A DNA stretch of 64,000 nt from Hemibagrus wyckioides (Eukaryota; Chordata; Actinopteri; Siluriformes; Bagridae), in NCBI RefSeq assembly GCF_019097595.1, contig NC_080714.1, positions 29,992,759-30,056,758 on the forward strand, written 5' to 3'. Both the position numbers and the translations under genes were made by a program. The notes beneath the pieces are model-generated. The model searched no databases. It saw nothing but the letters and a program-made list of their open reading frames with translations, and was not told the origin of the DNA. Positions 36,991 through 46,276 of this stretch are shown here, piece after piece. The number at the start of each line of letters is the position of its first letter. Within the stretch, counting starts at the first letter, position 1.

Positions 36991-39900
36991 TTATGTGTGT
37001 GTGTGTGTTTGTATTATGTGTGTGTGTGTGTCTGTATTATGTGTGTGTGTGTCTGTATTATGTGTGTGTGTGTGTTTGTATTATGTGTGTGTGTGTGTCT
37101 GTATTATGTGTGTGTGTGTGTCTGTATTATGTGTGTGTGTGTCTGTATTATGTGTGTGTGTGTGTCGGTATTATGTGTGTGTGTGTGTCTGTATTATGTG
37201 TGTGTGTGTGTCTGTATTATGTGTGTGTGTGTGTGTGTCTGTATTGTGTGTGTGTGTGTGTCTGTATTATGTGTGTGTGTGTGTGTTTGTATTGTGTGTG
37301 TGTGTGTGTCTGTATTATGTGTGTGTGTGTGTCTGTATTATGTGTGTGTGTGTGTGTCGGTATTATCTGTGTGTGTGTGTCGGTATTATGTGTGTGTGTG
37401 TCTGTATTATGTGTGTGTGTGTGTCTGTATTATGTGTGTGTGTGTGTCTGTATTATGTGTGTGTGTGTGTGTTTGTATTATGTGTGTGTGTGTGTGTCTG
37501 TATTATGTGTGTGTGTGTGTCTGTATTATGTGTGTGTGTGTGTGTCTGTATTATGTGTGTGTGTCTGTATTATGTGTGTGTGTGTGTCGGTATTATGTGT
37601 GTGTGTGTGTGTCGGTATTATGTGTGTGTGTGTGTGTCTGTATTATGTGTTTGTGTGTGTGTCGGTATTATGTGTGTGTGTGTGTCTGTATTATGTGTGT
37701 GTGTGTCTGTATTATGTGTGTGTGTGTCTGTATTATGTGTGTGTGTGTGTCTGTATTATGTGTGTATGTGTGTGTCTGTATTATGTGTGTGTGTGTGTCG
37801 GTATTATGTGTGTGTGTGTCTGTATTATGTTTGTGTGTGTGTGTCTGTATTATGTGTGTGTGTGTGTGTCTGTATTATGTGTGTGTGTGTGTCTGTATTA
37901 TGTGTGTGTGTGTCTGTATTATGTGTGTGTGTGTGTCTGTATTATGTGTGTGTGTGTGTCTGTATTGTGTGTGTGTGTGTCTGTATTATGTGTGTGTGTG
38001 TGTCTGTATTATGTGTGTGTATGTGTCTGTATTATGTGTGTGTGTGTGTGTTTGTATTATGTGTGTGTGTGTGTGTCTGTATTATGTGTGTGTGTGTGTG
38101 TCTGTATTATGTGTGTGTGTGTGTCGGTATTATGTGTGTGTGTGTGTCGGTATTATGTGTGTGTGTGTGTCTGTATTATGTGTGTGTGTGTGTCTGTATT
38201 ATGTGTGTGTGTGTGTGTCTGTATTATGTGTGTGTGTGTCTGTATTATGTTTGTGTGTGTGTGTCGGTATTATGTGTGTGTGTGTGTGTCTGTATTATGT
38301 GTGTGTGTGTCTGTATTATGTGTGTGTGTGTGTCTGTATTATGTGTGTGTGTGTGTCTGTATTATGTGTGTGTGTGTGTGTCTGTATTATGTGTGTGTGT
38401 GTCTGTATTATGTGTGTGTGTGTGTCTGTATTATGTGTGTGTGTGTCTGTATTATGTGTGTGTATGTGTCTGTATTATGTGTGTGTGTGTCTTTGTATTA
38501 TGTGTGTGTGTGTGTGTGTCTGTATTATGTGTGTGTGTGTGTGTGTCTGTATTATGTGTGTGTGTGTGTCGGTATTATGTGTGTGTGTGTGTCGGTATTA
38601 TGTTTGTGTGTGTGTCTGTATTATGTGTGTGTGTGTGTCTGTATTATGTGTGTGTGTGTGTCGGTATTATGTGTGTGTGTGTGTGTCTGTATTATGTGTG
38701 TGTGTGTGTGTTTGTATTATGTGTGTGTGTGTTTGTCTGCATTATGTGTGTGTGTGTCGGTATTATGTGTGTGTGTGTGTCTGTATTATGTGTGTGTGTG
38801 TGTCTGTATTATGTGTGTGTGTGTGTCTGTATTATGTGTGTGTGTGTGTGTTTGTATTATGTGTGTGTGTGTTTGTCTGCATTATGTGTGTGTGTGTCGG
38901 TATTATGTGTGTGTGTGTCGGTATTATGTGTGTGTGTGTGTCGGTATTATGTGTGTGTGTGTGTCTGTATTATGTGTGTGTGTGTGTCTGTATTATGTGT
39001 GTGTGTGTGTGTCTGTATTATGTGTGTGTGTGTCTGTATTATGTGTGTGTGTGTGTCTGTATTATGTGTGTGTGTGTCTGTATTATGTGTGTGTATGTGT
39101 CTGTATTATGTGTGTGTGTGTGTTTGTATTATGTGTGTGTGTGTGTCGGTATTATGTGTGTGTGTGTGTCGGTATTATGTTTGTGTGTGTGTCTGTATTA
39201 TGTGTGTGTGTGTGTGTGTCTGTATTATGTGTGTGTGTGTGTCGGTATTATGTGTGTGTGTGTGTCGGTATTATGTTTGTGTGTGTGTCTGTATTATGTG
39301 TGTGTGTGTGTCTGTATTATGTGTGTGTGTGTCTGTATTATGTGTGTGTGTGTGTCGGTATTATGTGTGTGTGTGTCTGTATTATGTGTGTGTGTGTCTG
39401 TATTATGTGTGTGTGTTTGTATTATGTGTGTGTGTGTTTGTCTGCATTATGTGTGTGTGTGTCGGTATTATGTGTGTGTGTGTGTCGGTATTATGTGTGT
39501 GTGTGTCTGTATTATGTGTGTGTGTGTGTCTGTATTATGTGTGTGTGTGTGTCTGTATTATGTGTGTGTGTGTGTCTGTATTATGTGTGTGTGTGTGTGT
39601 GTTTGTATTATGTGTGTGTGTGTTTGTCTGCATTATGTGTGTGTGTGTCGGTATTATGTGTGTGTGTGTGTCGGTATTATGTGTGTGTGTGTGTCTGTAT
39701 TATGTGTGTGTGTGTGTCTGTATTATGTGTGTGTGTGTGTCTGTATTATGTGTGTGTGTGTGTCTGTATTATGTGTGTGTGTGTGTGTTTGTATTATGTG
39801 TGTGTGTGTTTGTCTGCATTATGTGTGTGTGTGTGTCTGTATTATGTGTGTGTGTGTCTGTATTATGTGTGTGTGTGTGTGTTTGTATTATGTGTGTGTG

Positions 39901-42550
39901 TGTTTGTCTGTATTATGTGTGTGTGTGTGTGTCTGTATTATGTGTGTGTGTGTGTCTGTATTATGTGTGTGTGTGTGTGTTTGTATTATGTGTGTGTGTG
40001 TTTGTCTGCATTATGTGTGTGTGTGTGTCTGTATTATGTGTGTGTGTGTCTGTATTATGTGTGTGTGTGTGTTTGTATTATGTGTGTGTGTGTTTGTCTG
40101 TATTATGTGTGTGTGTGTGTGTCTGTATTATGTGTGTGTGTGTTTGTCTGTATTATGTGTGTGTGTGTGTCTGTATTATGTGTGTGTGTGTGTTTGTATT
40201 TTGTGTGTGTGTGTTTGTCTGTATTATGTGTGTGTGTGTGTCTGTATTATGTGTGTGTGTGTGTCTGTATTATGTGTGTGTGTGTGTGTTTGTATTATGT
40301 GTGTGTGTGTTTGTCTGCATTATGTGTGTGTGTGTCGGTATTATGTGTGTGTGTGTGTCGGTATTATGTGTGTGTGTGTCTGTATTATGTGTGTGTGTGT
40401 GTCTGTATTATGTGTGTGTGTGTGTCTGTATTATGTGTGTGTGTGTGTCTGTATTATGTGTGTGTGTGTGTGTTTGTATTATGTGTGTGTGTGTTTGTCT
40501 GCATTATGTGTGTGTGTGTCGGTATTATGTGTGTGTGTGTAGGTATTATGTGTGTGTGTGTGTGTCTGTATTATGTGTGTGTGTGTGTCTGTATTATGTG
40601 TGTGTGTGTGTGTCTGTATTGTGTGTGTGTGTGTGTCTGTATTATGTGTGTGTGTGTGTCTGTATTATGTGTGTGTATGTGTCTGTATTATGTGTGTGTG
40701 TGTGTTTGTATTATGTGTGTGTGTGTGTGTCTGTATTATGTGTGTGTGTGTGTTTGTATTATGTGTGTGTGTGTGTGTCTGTATTATGTGTGTGTGTGTG
40801 TTTGTATTATGTGTGTGTGTGTTTGTCTGTATTATGTGTGTGTGTGTTTGTATTATGTGTGTGTGTGTTTGTCTGTATTATGTGTGTGTGTTTGTCTGTA
40901 TTATGTGTGTGTGTGTGTCTGTATTATGTGTGTGTGTGTGTCTGTATTATGTGTGTGTGTGTGTGTCTGTATTATGTGTGTGTGTGTGTCTGTATTATGT
41001 GTGTGTGTTTGTCTGTATTATGTGTGTGTGTGTGTCTGTATTATGTGTGTGTGTGTGTCTGTATTATGTGTGTGTGTTTGTCTGTATTATGTGTGTGTGT
41101 GTGTCTGTATTATGTGTGTGTGTGTGTCTGTATTATGTGTGTGTGTGTGTTTGTATTATGTGTGTGTGTGTTTGTCTGTATTATGTGTGTGTGTTTGTCT
41201 GTATTATGTGTGTGTGTGTGTTTGTATTATGTGTGTGTGTGTGTCTGTATTATGTGTGTGTGTGTTTGTCTGTATTATGTGTGTGTGTGTGTCTGTATTA
41301 TGTGTGTGTGTGTTTGTCTGTATTATGTGTGTGTGTGTGTCTGTATTATGTGTGTGTGTGTGTTTGTATTATGTGTGTGTGTGTTTGTCTGTATTATGTG
41401 TGTGTGTGTGTCGGTATTATGTGTGTGTGTGTGTCTGTATTATGTGTGTGTGTGTGTGTTTGTATTATGTGTGTGTGTGTTTGTCTGCATTATGTGTGTG
41501 TGTGTCGGTATTATGTGTGTGTGTGTGTCGGTATTATGTGTGTGTGTGTCTGTATTATGTGTGTGTGTGTGTCTGTATTATGTGTGTGTGTGTGTCTGTA
41601 TTATGTGTGTGTGTGTGTCTGTATTATGTGTGTGTGTGTGTGTTTGTATTATGTGTGTGTGTGTTTGTCTGCATTATGTGTGTGTGTGTCGGTATTATGT
41701 GTGTGTGTGTAGGTATTATGTGTGTGTGTGTCTGTATTATGTGTGTGTGTGTGTCTGTATTATGTGTGTGTGTGTGTCGGTATTATGTGTGTGTGTGTGT
41801 CTGTATTATGTGTGTGTGTGTGTCTGTATTATGTGTGTGTGTGTGTTTGTATTATGTGTGTGTGTGTGTTTGTATTATGTGTGTGTGTGTTTGTCTGTAT
41901 TATGTGTGTGTGTGTGTCTGTATTATGTGTGTGTGTGTGTTTGTATTATGTGTGTGTGTGTGTCTGTATTATGTGTGTGTGTGTGTTTGTATTATGTGTG
42001 TGTGTGTGTCTGTATTATGTGTGTGTGTGTGTTTGTATTATGTGTGTGTGTGTTTGTCTGTATTATGTGTGTGTGTGTTTGTATTATGTGTGTGTGTGTT
42101 TGTCTGTATTATGTGTGTGTGTTTGTCTGTATTATGTGTGTGTGTGTGTCTGTATTATGTGTGTGTGTGTGTCTGTATTATGTGTGTGTGTGTGTGTCTG
42201 TATTATGTGTGTGTGTGTTTGTCTGTATTATGTGTGTGTGTGTGTCTGTATTATGTGTGTGTGTTTGTCTGTATTATGTGTGTGTGTGTGTCTGTATTAT
42301 GTGTGTGTGTGTGTCTGTATTATGTGTGTGTGTGTGTTTGTATTATGTGTGTGTGTGTTTGTCTGTATTATGTGTGTGTTTGTCTGTATTATGTGTGTGT
42401 GTGTGTTTGTATTATGTGTGTGTGTGTGTCTGTATTATGTGTGTGTGTGTTTGTCTGTATTATGTGTGTGTGTGTGTGTGTGTCGGTATTATGTGTGTGT
42501 GTTTGTCTGTATTATGTGTGTGTGTGTGTCGGTATTATGTGTGTGTGTGG

Positions 42551-42780
42551 GCGTTTTTTATTCTAAGTTCATGTAGCCAAATTTTTTCTCTTTTGCCTGA
42601 ATATTTTACGCTGTCAGGTTTTGTTTTTAAAATCTTTTCTTCCATATCACAGTTAATTGTTCTTTTTTTTTTCTCAGAATAAGCTTTTTTCCGGTTTTCA
42701 AACAGCAATCAGAGGAAAACCCACTTTGGAGCTCTTCAATATCAAGGTTAAATTCACTCAAAGGTACGTGATCATTCATT
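42551..42780 (+). other. AT-rich segment before ORF1 (probable L2 5' UTR)
   Basis: An AT-rich stretch with several T runs, including a 12-T tract ending in CTCAG (near 42,677), lies between the end of the TG array and the first ORF1 codons. The position suggests L2 5' UTR. I recognise no promoter motif. The T-rich tract with CAG, and AAGGTACGTG at 42,761-42,770, resemble splice signals but are probably chance. Confidence 0.5.
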
Positions 42781-43014
42781 ATGATTAACTTTCAGCTTGT
42801 ACAGTGTTTGAGGTGCAGGATGTTCAGCAATTCTTCCTCCATCATTAGTGTTAATTTTACTTGTGATAAGTGTACGCTAGTTAGCTCTCTGACGGAGAAG
42901 ATATTAGCTTTAGAGGTGCGCATCCAGACACTAGAGAGGGTTAGGTGTATTCCGGGAGCCAGGGCGCCTAGGCAAGCACAGGTTCTCGAAGATAGTCTTC
43001 CATGTAGGAGCTAA
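42781..43014 (+). pseudogene. L2 ORF1 N-terminal remnant (CXXC pairs plus coiled coil)
   Basis: A 77-codon frame starting at ATG. It has two CXXC pairs, C9-x2-C12 and C28-x2-C31, which resemble a degenerate zinc-binding finger. A short leucine/valine heptad-like stretch follows at about residues 33-54 (LVSSLTEKILALEVRIQTLE), as expected for the trimerising coiled coil of LINE ORF1 proteins. After residue 55 the frame becomes unrelated sequence and stops at 43,012-43,014. In intact elements this region is followed by an esterase-like domain; here most of it is missing. ORF1 protein normally binds the element RNA in the cytoplasm as a chaperone. This copy cannot make a full product. Family assignment rests mainly on position relative to ORF2. 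Confidence 0.6.
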
Positions 43015-43110
43015 TGATATACGCCTTCGGCAGGCTAATCCGGCAGGCTAATCCGGCAGGCTAATCCAACCGTCTGCTGGCTGCAAAGAGTCCTCACTCA
43101 GGGTTCATAA
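42990..43110 (+). pseudogene. L2 ORF1 SGNH-esterase remnant
   Basis: Read in a different frame from the preceding coiled-coil piece, 42,999 onward encodes HVGANDIRLRQ. This matches the G-x-N-D block of SGNH/GDSL-type esterase domains found in ORF1 of CR1/L2-group LINEs. The other esterase blocks (the GDS nucleophile and the C-terminal D-x-x-H) are not seen, so the domain has lost sequence on both sides. A 13-bp triplication (43,029-43,067) follows at once. Function is lost. Confidence 0.55.
43029..43067 (+). repeat. 13-bp tandem triplication within ORF1 remnant
   Basis: GGCAGGCTAATCC is repeated three times exactly (43,029-43,041, 43,042-43,054, 43,055-43,067). It begins inside the esterase-motif codons. 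Since 13 is not a multiple of three, it shifts the frame. It is a post-insertion slippage event or lies at a deletion junction. Confidence 0.9.
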
Positions 43111-43114
43111 CATT

Positions 43115-43513
43115 GTGACTGTGTCTGTTCCCCGAGCCAAACAAAAATGTTTTAACAATCAGAAAATTTGTTTTAGTAACCTGATTAACATAAAACTAGA
43201 TGATAGTGAATGCACAGCCAGCACCTTTGATCTGAAGCTAGGACTGTTAAATATAAGATCTCTGTCAACTAAAATACTTATAATTAATGAACTGATTACT
43301 GATCAGGAGTTCAGTGTTCTTTGCTTAACAGAAACATGGATTAAACAAAACAAGTATGTAGCATTAAATGAAGCTTGTCCACCTGGTTTTAGCTATATAC
43401 ATCAACCGCGTCTAACAGGCAGGGGAGGAGGTGTCGCAGTTATTCATGATAATAAGCTAAGCGCCACACAAAAACAGACATCAATTCAACACATTCGAAG
43501 TTCTTTATACTAA
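43115..43513 (+). pseudogene. L2 ORF2, endonuclease N-terminal part
   Basis: A 132-codon open stretch that opens at GTG rather than ATG and is also open for some codons upstream. It carries the first blocks of an apurinic-type (APE/exonuclease III-like) LINE endonuclease: LGLLNIRSL with the conserved N (about residues 43-51), LTETWI with the metal-binding E (about 72-77), and GRGGGVAVI (about 102-110). This enzyme nicks target DNA to prime reverse transcription in the nucleus. The reading ends at TAA (43,511-43,513), after which the homology continues in another frame, so the gene is frameshifted. Confidence 0.85.
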
Positions 43514-43574
43514 CCGAACATATGCAAGTACTAATAATAAGTTCACAGAGTCAATTCCACTAATTGTTATTTAC

Positions 43575-43853
43575 TCTGAATTCCTCAGTGAATCTGGAGA
43601 TTTTACTTCAAACCTTGTTGTTTCTTTAGACAAAGCATTAATAGTAGGAGACTTCAACATTCATTTTGATAAGCCAGAAGACCCTCTGAGAACAGCAGGT
43701 GTGTCCATCTTAGATTCATTAGGTGTTAATCAAAATGTAATAGGACCCACTCATAATGGAGGTCACACTCTGGATCTCATTTTTACATTCGGATTAAATA
43801 TAGAAAACATAGTCACTCTTCCACAGTCGGAAGCTCTCAGATCATGATCTAGT
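43575..43853 (+). pseudogene. L2 ORF2, endonuclease middle part (shifted frame)
   Basis: In the frame whose codons start at positions divisible by three, this stretch encodes LIVGDFNIHFD (GDFN near 43,647-43,658), then GPTHNGGHTLDLIF. Both are recognised blocks of APE-type LINE endonucleases; the D and N of GDFN are catalytic in the family. The frame ends at TGA near 43,842, within two codons of where the next endonuclease block starts in yet another frame. It contains no useful start codon, so only the homology defines it. Confidence 0.8.
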
Positions 43854-44391
43854 TTCATGTAAAATGCGTCTTAGACACAAGATGCTCAATATGCCACGTT
43901 ACCGTATGAAGCGTATATTTACGTCTGCTACTGCAGAGAGATTTACTGATAGTCTCCCAGAATTATCACACATGATTGGTTCACCTTCTGACCCTACAGA
44001 ACTTGACCAGGTGACTGATTACCTGGAGTCAATGTTTCGGAACACCCTAGACATTGTAGCTCCACTTAAAAGGAAAAAAATTAAAGACAAGTAACATGCA
44101 CCCTGGTACAACGACCACACACGAGCTTTAAAACAATCAGCTAGGAAACTAGAGCGTAAATGGCGTCAAACTAAATTAGCAGTATTCCAGATTGCGTGGA
44201 AGGAAAGCCTTCTGAGATACAAAAATTCTCTTAGTGCTGCTATATCAGCGTATCTCTCTGCCCTAATCGAAAATAACAAAAACAATCCAAAATTTTTATT
44301 TAGCACTGTAGCAAAACTAACTAGGAGTAAAACCACTGTAGAAAAGTGCACACCATCTACATTTAGCAGCAATGACATGAATTTTTTTTTT
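43837..44391 (+). pseudogene. L2 ORF2, end of endonuclease and linker to RT (third frame, internal stop)
   Basis: Codons from 43,837 read SDHDLVS, the histidine-containing final block of the APE-type endonuclease. The same frame continues through MRLRHKM to KDK and a TAA at 44,092-44,094, then resumes with HAPWYND and a basic linker (about 44,095-44,378) as in LINE proteins between endonuclease and RT. The TAA is therefore a nonsense mutation or local change inside the linker. The frame is lost at a 13-T run (44,382-44,394), where RT homology moves to another frame. Confidence 0.75.
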
Positions 44392-44394
44392 TTT
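44382..44394 (+). repeat. 13-T homopolymer at a frameshift point
   Basis: A run of 13 T separates the linker frame from the RT frame. ORF2 homology continues on both sides but in different frames. Slippage in the run is the simplest cause of the frame change. A sequencing length error is an alternative. Confidence 0.8.
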
Positions 44395-45365
44395 ATGAAA
44401 AAATATCAGGCAAAGAAATCCAGGCTATCATTCCAGATAATTCTTTAGATAATATAACTATTTCTGATCAGAGCTTAGAGTGCTTCACTCCACTTCAAGA
44501 GCCTGATCTAATTTCACTAATTTCTTCTTCAAAATCTTCTACCTGCATCCTAGATCCTTTACCCACATCTTTCCTTAAACAGATATTACCAGTAGCTACT
44601 GAACCCCTTATAAAAATCATTAATTCTTCTCTAAGCACTGGCTATGTGCCTAAATCTTTTAAGCTAGCAGTTATCACACCCTTGATTAAAAAACCGGACC
44701 TCGACCCCGGTCAGCTGTCTAACTATAGACCGATATCAAACCTGCCCTTTATCTCCAAGATCCTAGAAAAGGCTGTAGCACAGCAGTTATGTTCAGACCT
44801 GCATAGAAATAACATTTATGAAATGTATCAGTCAGGATTTAGACCTCATCATAGCACAGAGACAGCACTGGTTACAGTGGTCAATGACCTGTTACTGGCT
44901 TCTGATCAGGGTTGTGTCTCCTTACTGGTGTTACTGGATCTTAGTGCAGCTTTTGACACCATTGACCACACTGTTCTACTTGATAGGCTAGAACATTTTG
45001 GTGTTAAAGGAACAGCCCTCTCCTGGCTCAGGTCTTATTTGACTGACCGTTATCAGTTTGTAGATCTAGATGGTGACTTCTCCATGCATATCAAGGTTAT
45101 GTTCGGTGTTCCACAAGGTTCTGTCTTAGGCCCACTGCTTTTCTCCCTATATATGTTACCCCTTGATGTAATTATTCATAAACATGGTATTAGCTTCCAC
45201 TGTTATGCCGATGACACACAGCTATATGTTTCAGCTAAATCAGATGAGAGACACCAGCTTATTAAGATAGAAGAATGTGTAAAGGACATTAGACATTGGA
45301 TGGTCATTAACATCCTCCTGCTTAACTCTGACAAGACAGAGTCCCTTTTAGTTATGCTGTCATAG
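44394..45365 (+). pseudogene. L2 ORF2, reverse transcriptase core, C-terminally truncated
   Basis: An open stretch from the T run to TAG at 45,363-45,365. The best-conserved part starts near 44,646, where numbering begins with the GTG-Pro codons. [16 protein letters not shown] is at 26-41, HHSTETAL at 68-75, [13 protein letters not shown] with catalytic D98 at 96-108, [12 protein letters not shown] at 154-165, YADD at 187-190 (DNA 45,204-45,215) and a motif-D-like NSDKTESL near 230. The polymerase copies element RNA at the nicked target. The catalytic triad D98, D189, D190 is present. After about residue 239 the usual thumb and C-terminal region is absent and the sequence passes straight into 3' UTR-like DNA, so a deletion is inferred. 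No complete ORF2 protein could be made because of the upstream frame breaks. Confidence 0.9.
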
Positions 45366-46112
45366 CTAGTCTTGCCAGAATCCCTGCCTGCACTTTACAC
45401 ATAATCTACATTGTGTTTAAGCATCACATGATCAGAATCATACTTAATATCTCTTTCTCTCTCTGCCTTCTCTGTGGAGCTATACACCCCACTCCTGAGC
45501 TCCCAGTGTTTGCCAGTTTCCAGTATGACCACTACCTCTACCCCTGGTCGGAGTCTCGTCACTTGATGGTGCCCACTGATGCTGTGGATGGATCTGTGTG
45601 GACCAGGAGACAGCCATGGACAGAGCCACTTGGGGACTTTCACACCATCACAGATCTGCCATTTCATCTGTCAGCTTGTGACAGCAAAGAACTAGTGTTT
45701 ATAATGACCTTAGAAACTACACTGACCTAATAGTTCCTCATGGGTCATTGATTTCTGTTGTAGAAAGGACATTAATCAGTTACAGTTACATTATTTTCTG
45801 TTTAGTGTGACCCAAATGAGGATGGGTTCCCTTCTGAGCCTGGTTCCTCTCAAGGTTTCTTCCTCATATCATCCCAGGGAGTTTTTCTTTGCGTCGCCAC
45901 AGGCTTCTCATTGGGGATAAAATAAAATAAGGATAAAATATTTTATTAATTTAATTTAATAATTTATTTTTATTTCTATTTATTTCTATTTATTTATTTA
46001 TTTATTTATTTATTAATTATTTTTCCCCTCTCCTTTCTCTGTTTATCTTCTTTTGTAAAGCTGCTTTGAGGCAATGTTCATTGTAAAAGGCGCTACAAAA
46101 TAAATTGAATTG
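45366..46112 (+). other. L2 3' UTR and terminal tail
   Basis: Non-coding 3' part of the LINE. It contains GGTTCCTCTCAAGGTTTCTT at 45,842-45,861, a word familiar from the 3' UTR of fish L2 copies. An A/T-rich low-complexity patch follows (about 45,918-46,022), then the terminal GCTGCTTTGAGGCAATG (from 46,060) and CGCTACAAAATAAATTGAATTG. Such a 3' hairpin-plus-short-repeat end is the part recognised by L2-type RT. Short open frames on both strands here are not considered genes. Confidence 0.8.
45918..46022 (+). repeat. A/T-rich low-complexity tract with (TTTA)n
   Basis: AAATAAAATAAGG-like words pass into TTTATTTA repeats, ending in TTTATTAATTATT. It lies within the L2 3' UTR and probably expanded from an A/T-rich segment of it. 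Confidence 0.85.
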
Positions 46113-46276
46113 TATGTGTGTGTGTGTGTGTGTGAGTGTGTATGTGTGTGTATTATGTGTGTGTATGTGTGTGTATTATGTGTGTGTCTATGTGTGTATG
46201 TGTGTGTATTATGTGTGTGTGTATTATGTGTGTGTGTGTGTGTGTGTGTGTATTATGTGTGTGTGTGTGTGTGTAT

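Larger units (their letters stand above)
32400..41720 (+). repeat. Tandem segmental duplication, about 4.57-kb period, plus a 1.17-kb copy
   Basis: TATTATCTG occurs at 32,791 and 37,374 (4,583 bp). GTGTTTGTG occurs at 33,077 and 37,650 (4,573). GTATGTGTG occurs at 33,191 and 37,764 (4,573). TGCATTATG occurs at 34,191 and 38,738 (4,547). CTGCATT occurs at 35,071 and 39,628 (4,557). TGTAGGTATT occurs at 35,961 and 40,541 (4,580) and again at 41,711, which is 1,170 bp further. The 31,197 GTGTTTGTG marker is a further relative, 1,880 bp before 33,077. Offsets vary more than in the 4.30-kb pair, so this duplication is probably older. Confidence 0.82.
1..42550 (+). repeat. TG-rich composite minisatellite / megasatellite array
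   Basis: The whole interval is a tandem array of the form TATTA(TG)nTCTG. The 9-base non-TG part is nearly constant and n varies mostly from 4 to 7, so unit length changes in 2-bp steps (17, 19, 21, 23 bp). At about 20 bp per unit it holds roughly two thousand units. The plus strand is almost only G and T, with A confined to TATTA and C to TCTG. Length change in TG dinucleotides points to replication slippage; blocks of shared point variants point to unequal exchange of larger segments. Alternating TG tracts are known to favour Z-DNA. The left edge is cut by the window. The right edge is sharp, at the L2 element. No stop codon arises in any plus frame of the consensus unit, which explains the long spurious reading frames. 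Confidence 0.97.
21940..42550 (+). repeat. TG array domain E (TCGGTATT, TCGTTATT, TTTGTATT variants, longer TG runs)
   Basis: From about 21.9 kb to the end the units have longer TG runs. TCGGTATT, TCGTTATT, TTTGTATT, TATTATCTG, TTTGTCTG and TCTGCATT variants become common, while GTGTGGG units are nearly absent. The domain is built largely from two serial segmental duplications (4.30 and 4.57 kb) plus a 1.17-kb copy near its right end. It is the largest homogeneous domain of the array. Confidence 0.8.
42551..46112 (+). mobile_element. Decayed L2-clade non-LTR retrotransposon (LINE)
   Basis: A near full-layout but broken LINE in sense orientation: AT-rich 5' segment, ORF1 remnants (zinc-finger-like, coiled coil, esterase), endonuclease, reverse transcriptase, 3' UTR and a short ATTGAATTG tail ending about 46,112. 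RT signatures such as [37 protein letters not shown] and YADD, with the 3' UTR words seen in many fish L2 copies, place it in the CR1/L2 group, most likely L2. No RNase H domain, LTR or poly-A tail is seen. At least four frame changes, one in-frame stop and two apparent internal deletions make it inactive. Both flanks are TG/TATTATG repeat. I see no clear target-site duplication. The 5' boundary is placed where the TG array stops and could be off if part of 42,551-42,780 is not L2. Confidence 0.88.

Noticed and set aside
1..42550. A CRISPR-like array with regular repeats and spacers
   Set aside because: The would-be spacers are only TG of varying length. There are no unique spacers and the context is eukaryotic.
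1..42550. Telomere repeat
   Set aside because: No TTAGGG units are present; TG-rich telomere-like irregular repeats of yeasts do not have a TATTA...TCTG core and the context is vertebrate.
21444..42566. A 7,040-codon open frame and other very long plus-strand frames in the TG array
   Set aside because: All three plus frames of the consensus unit lack stops, unit length varies by 2 bp so no frame is preserved, and composition is purely repeat-driven.
44166..44378. A minus-strand 70-codon frame inside the L2 element
   Set aside because: It is the complement of the ORF2 linker and lacks its own motifs.
45413..45730. A 105-codon plus-strand frame after the RT and a 90-codon minus-strand frame opposite it
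   Set aside because: Both lie in the L2 3' UTR, show no domain, and overlap each other.
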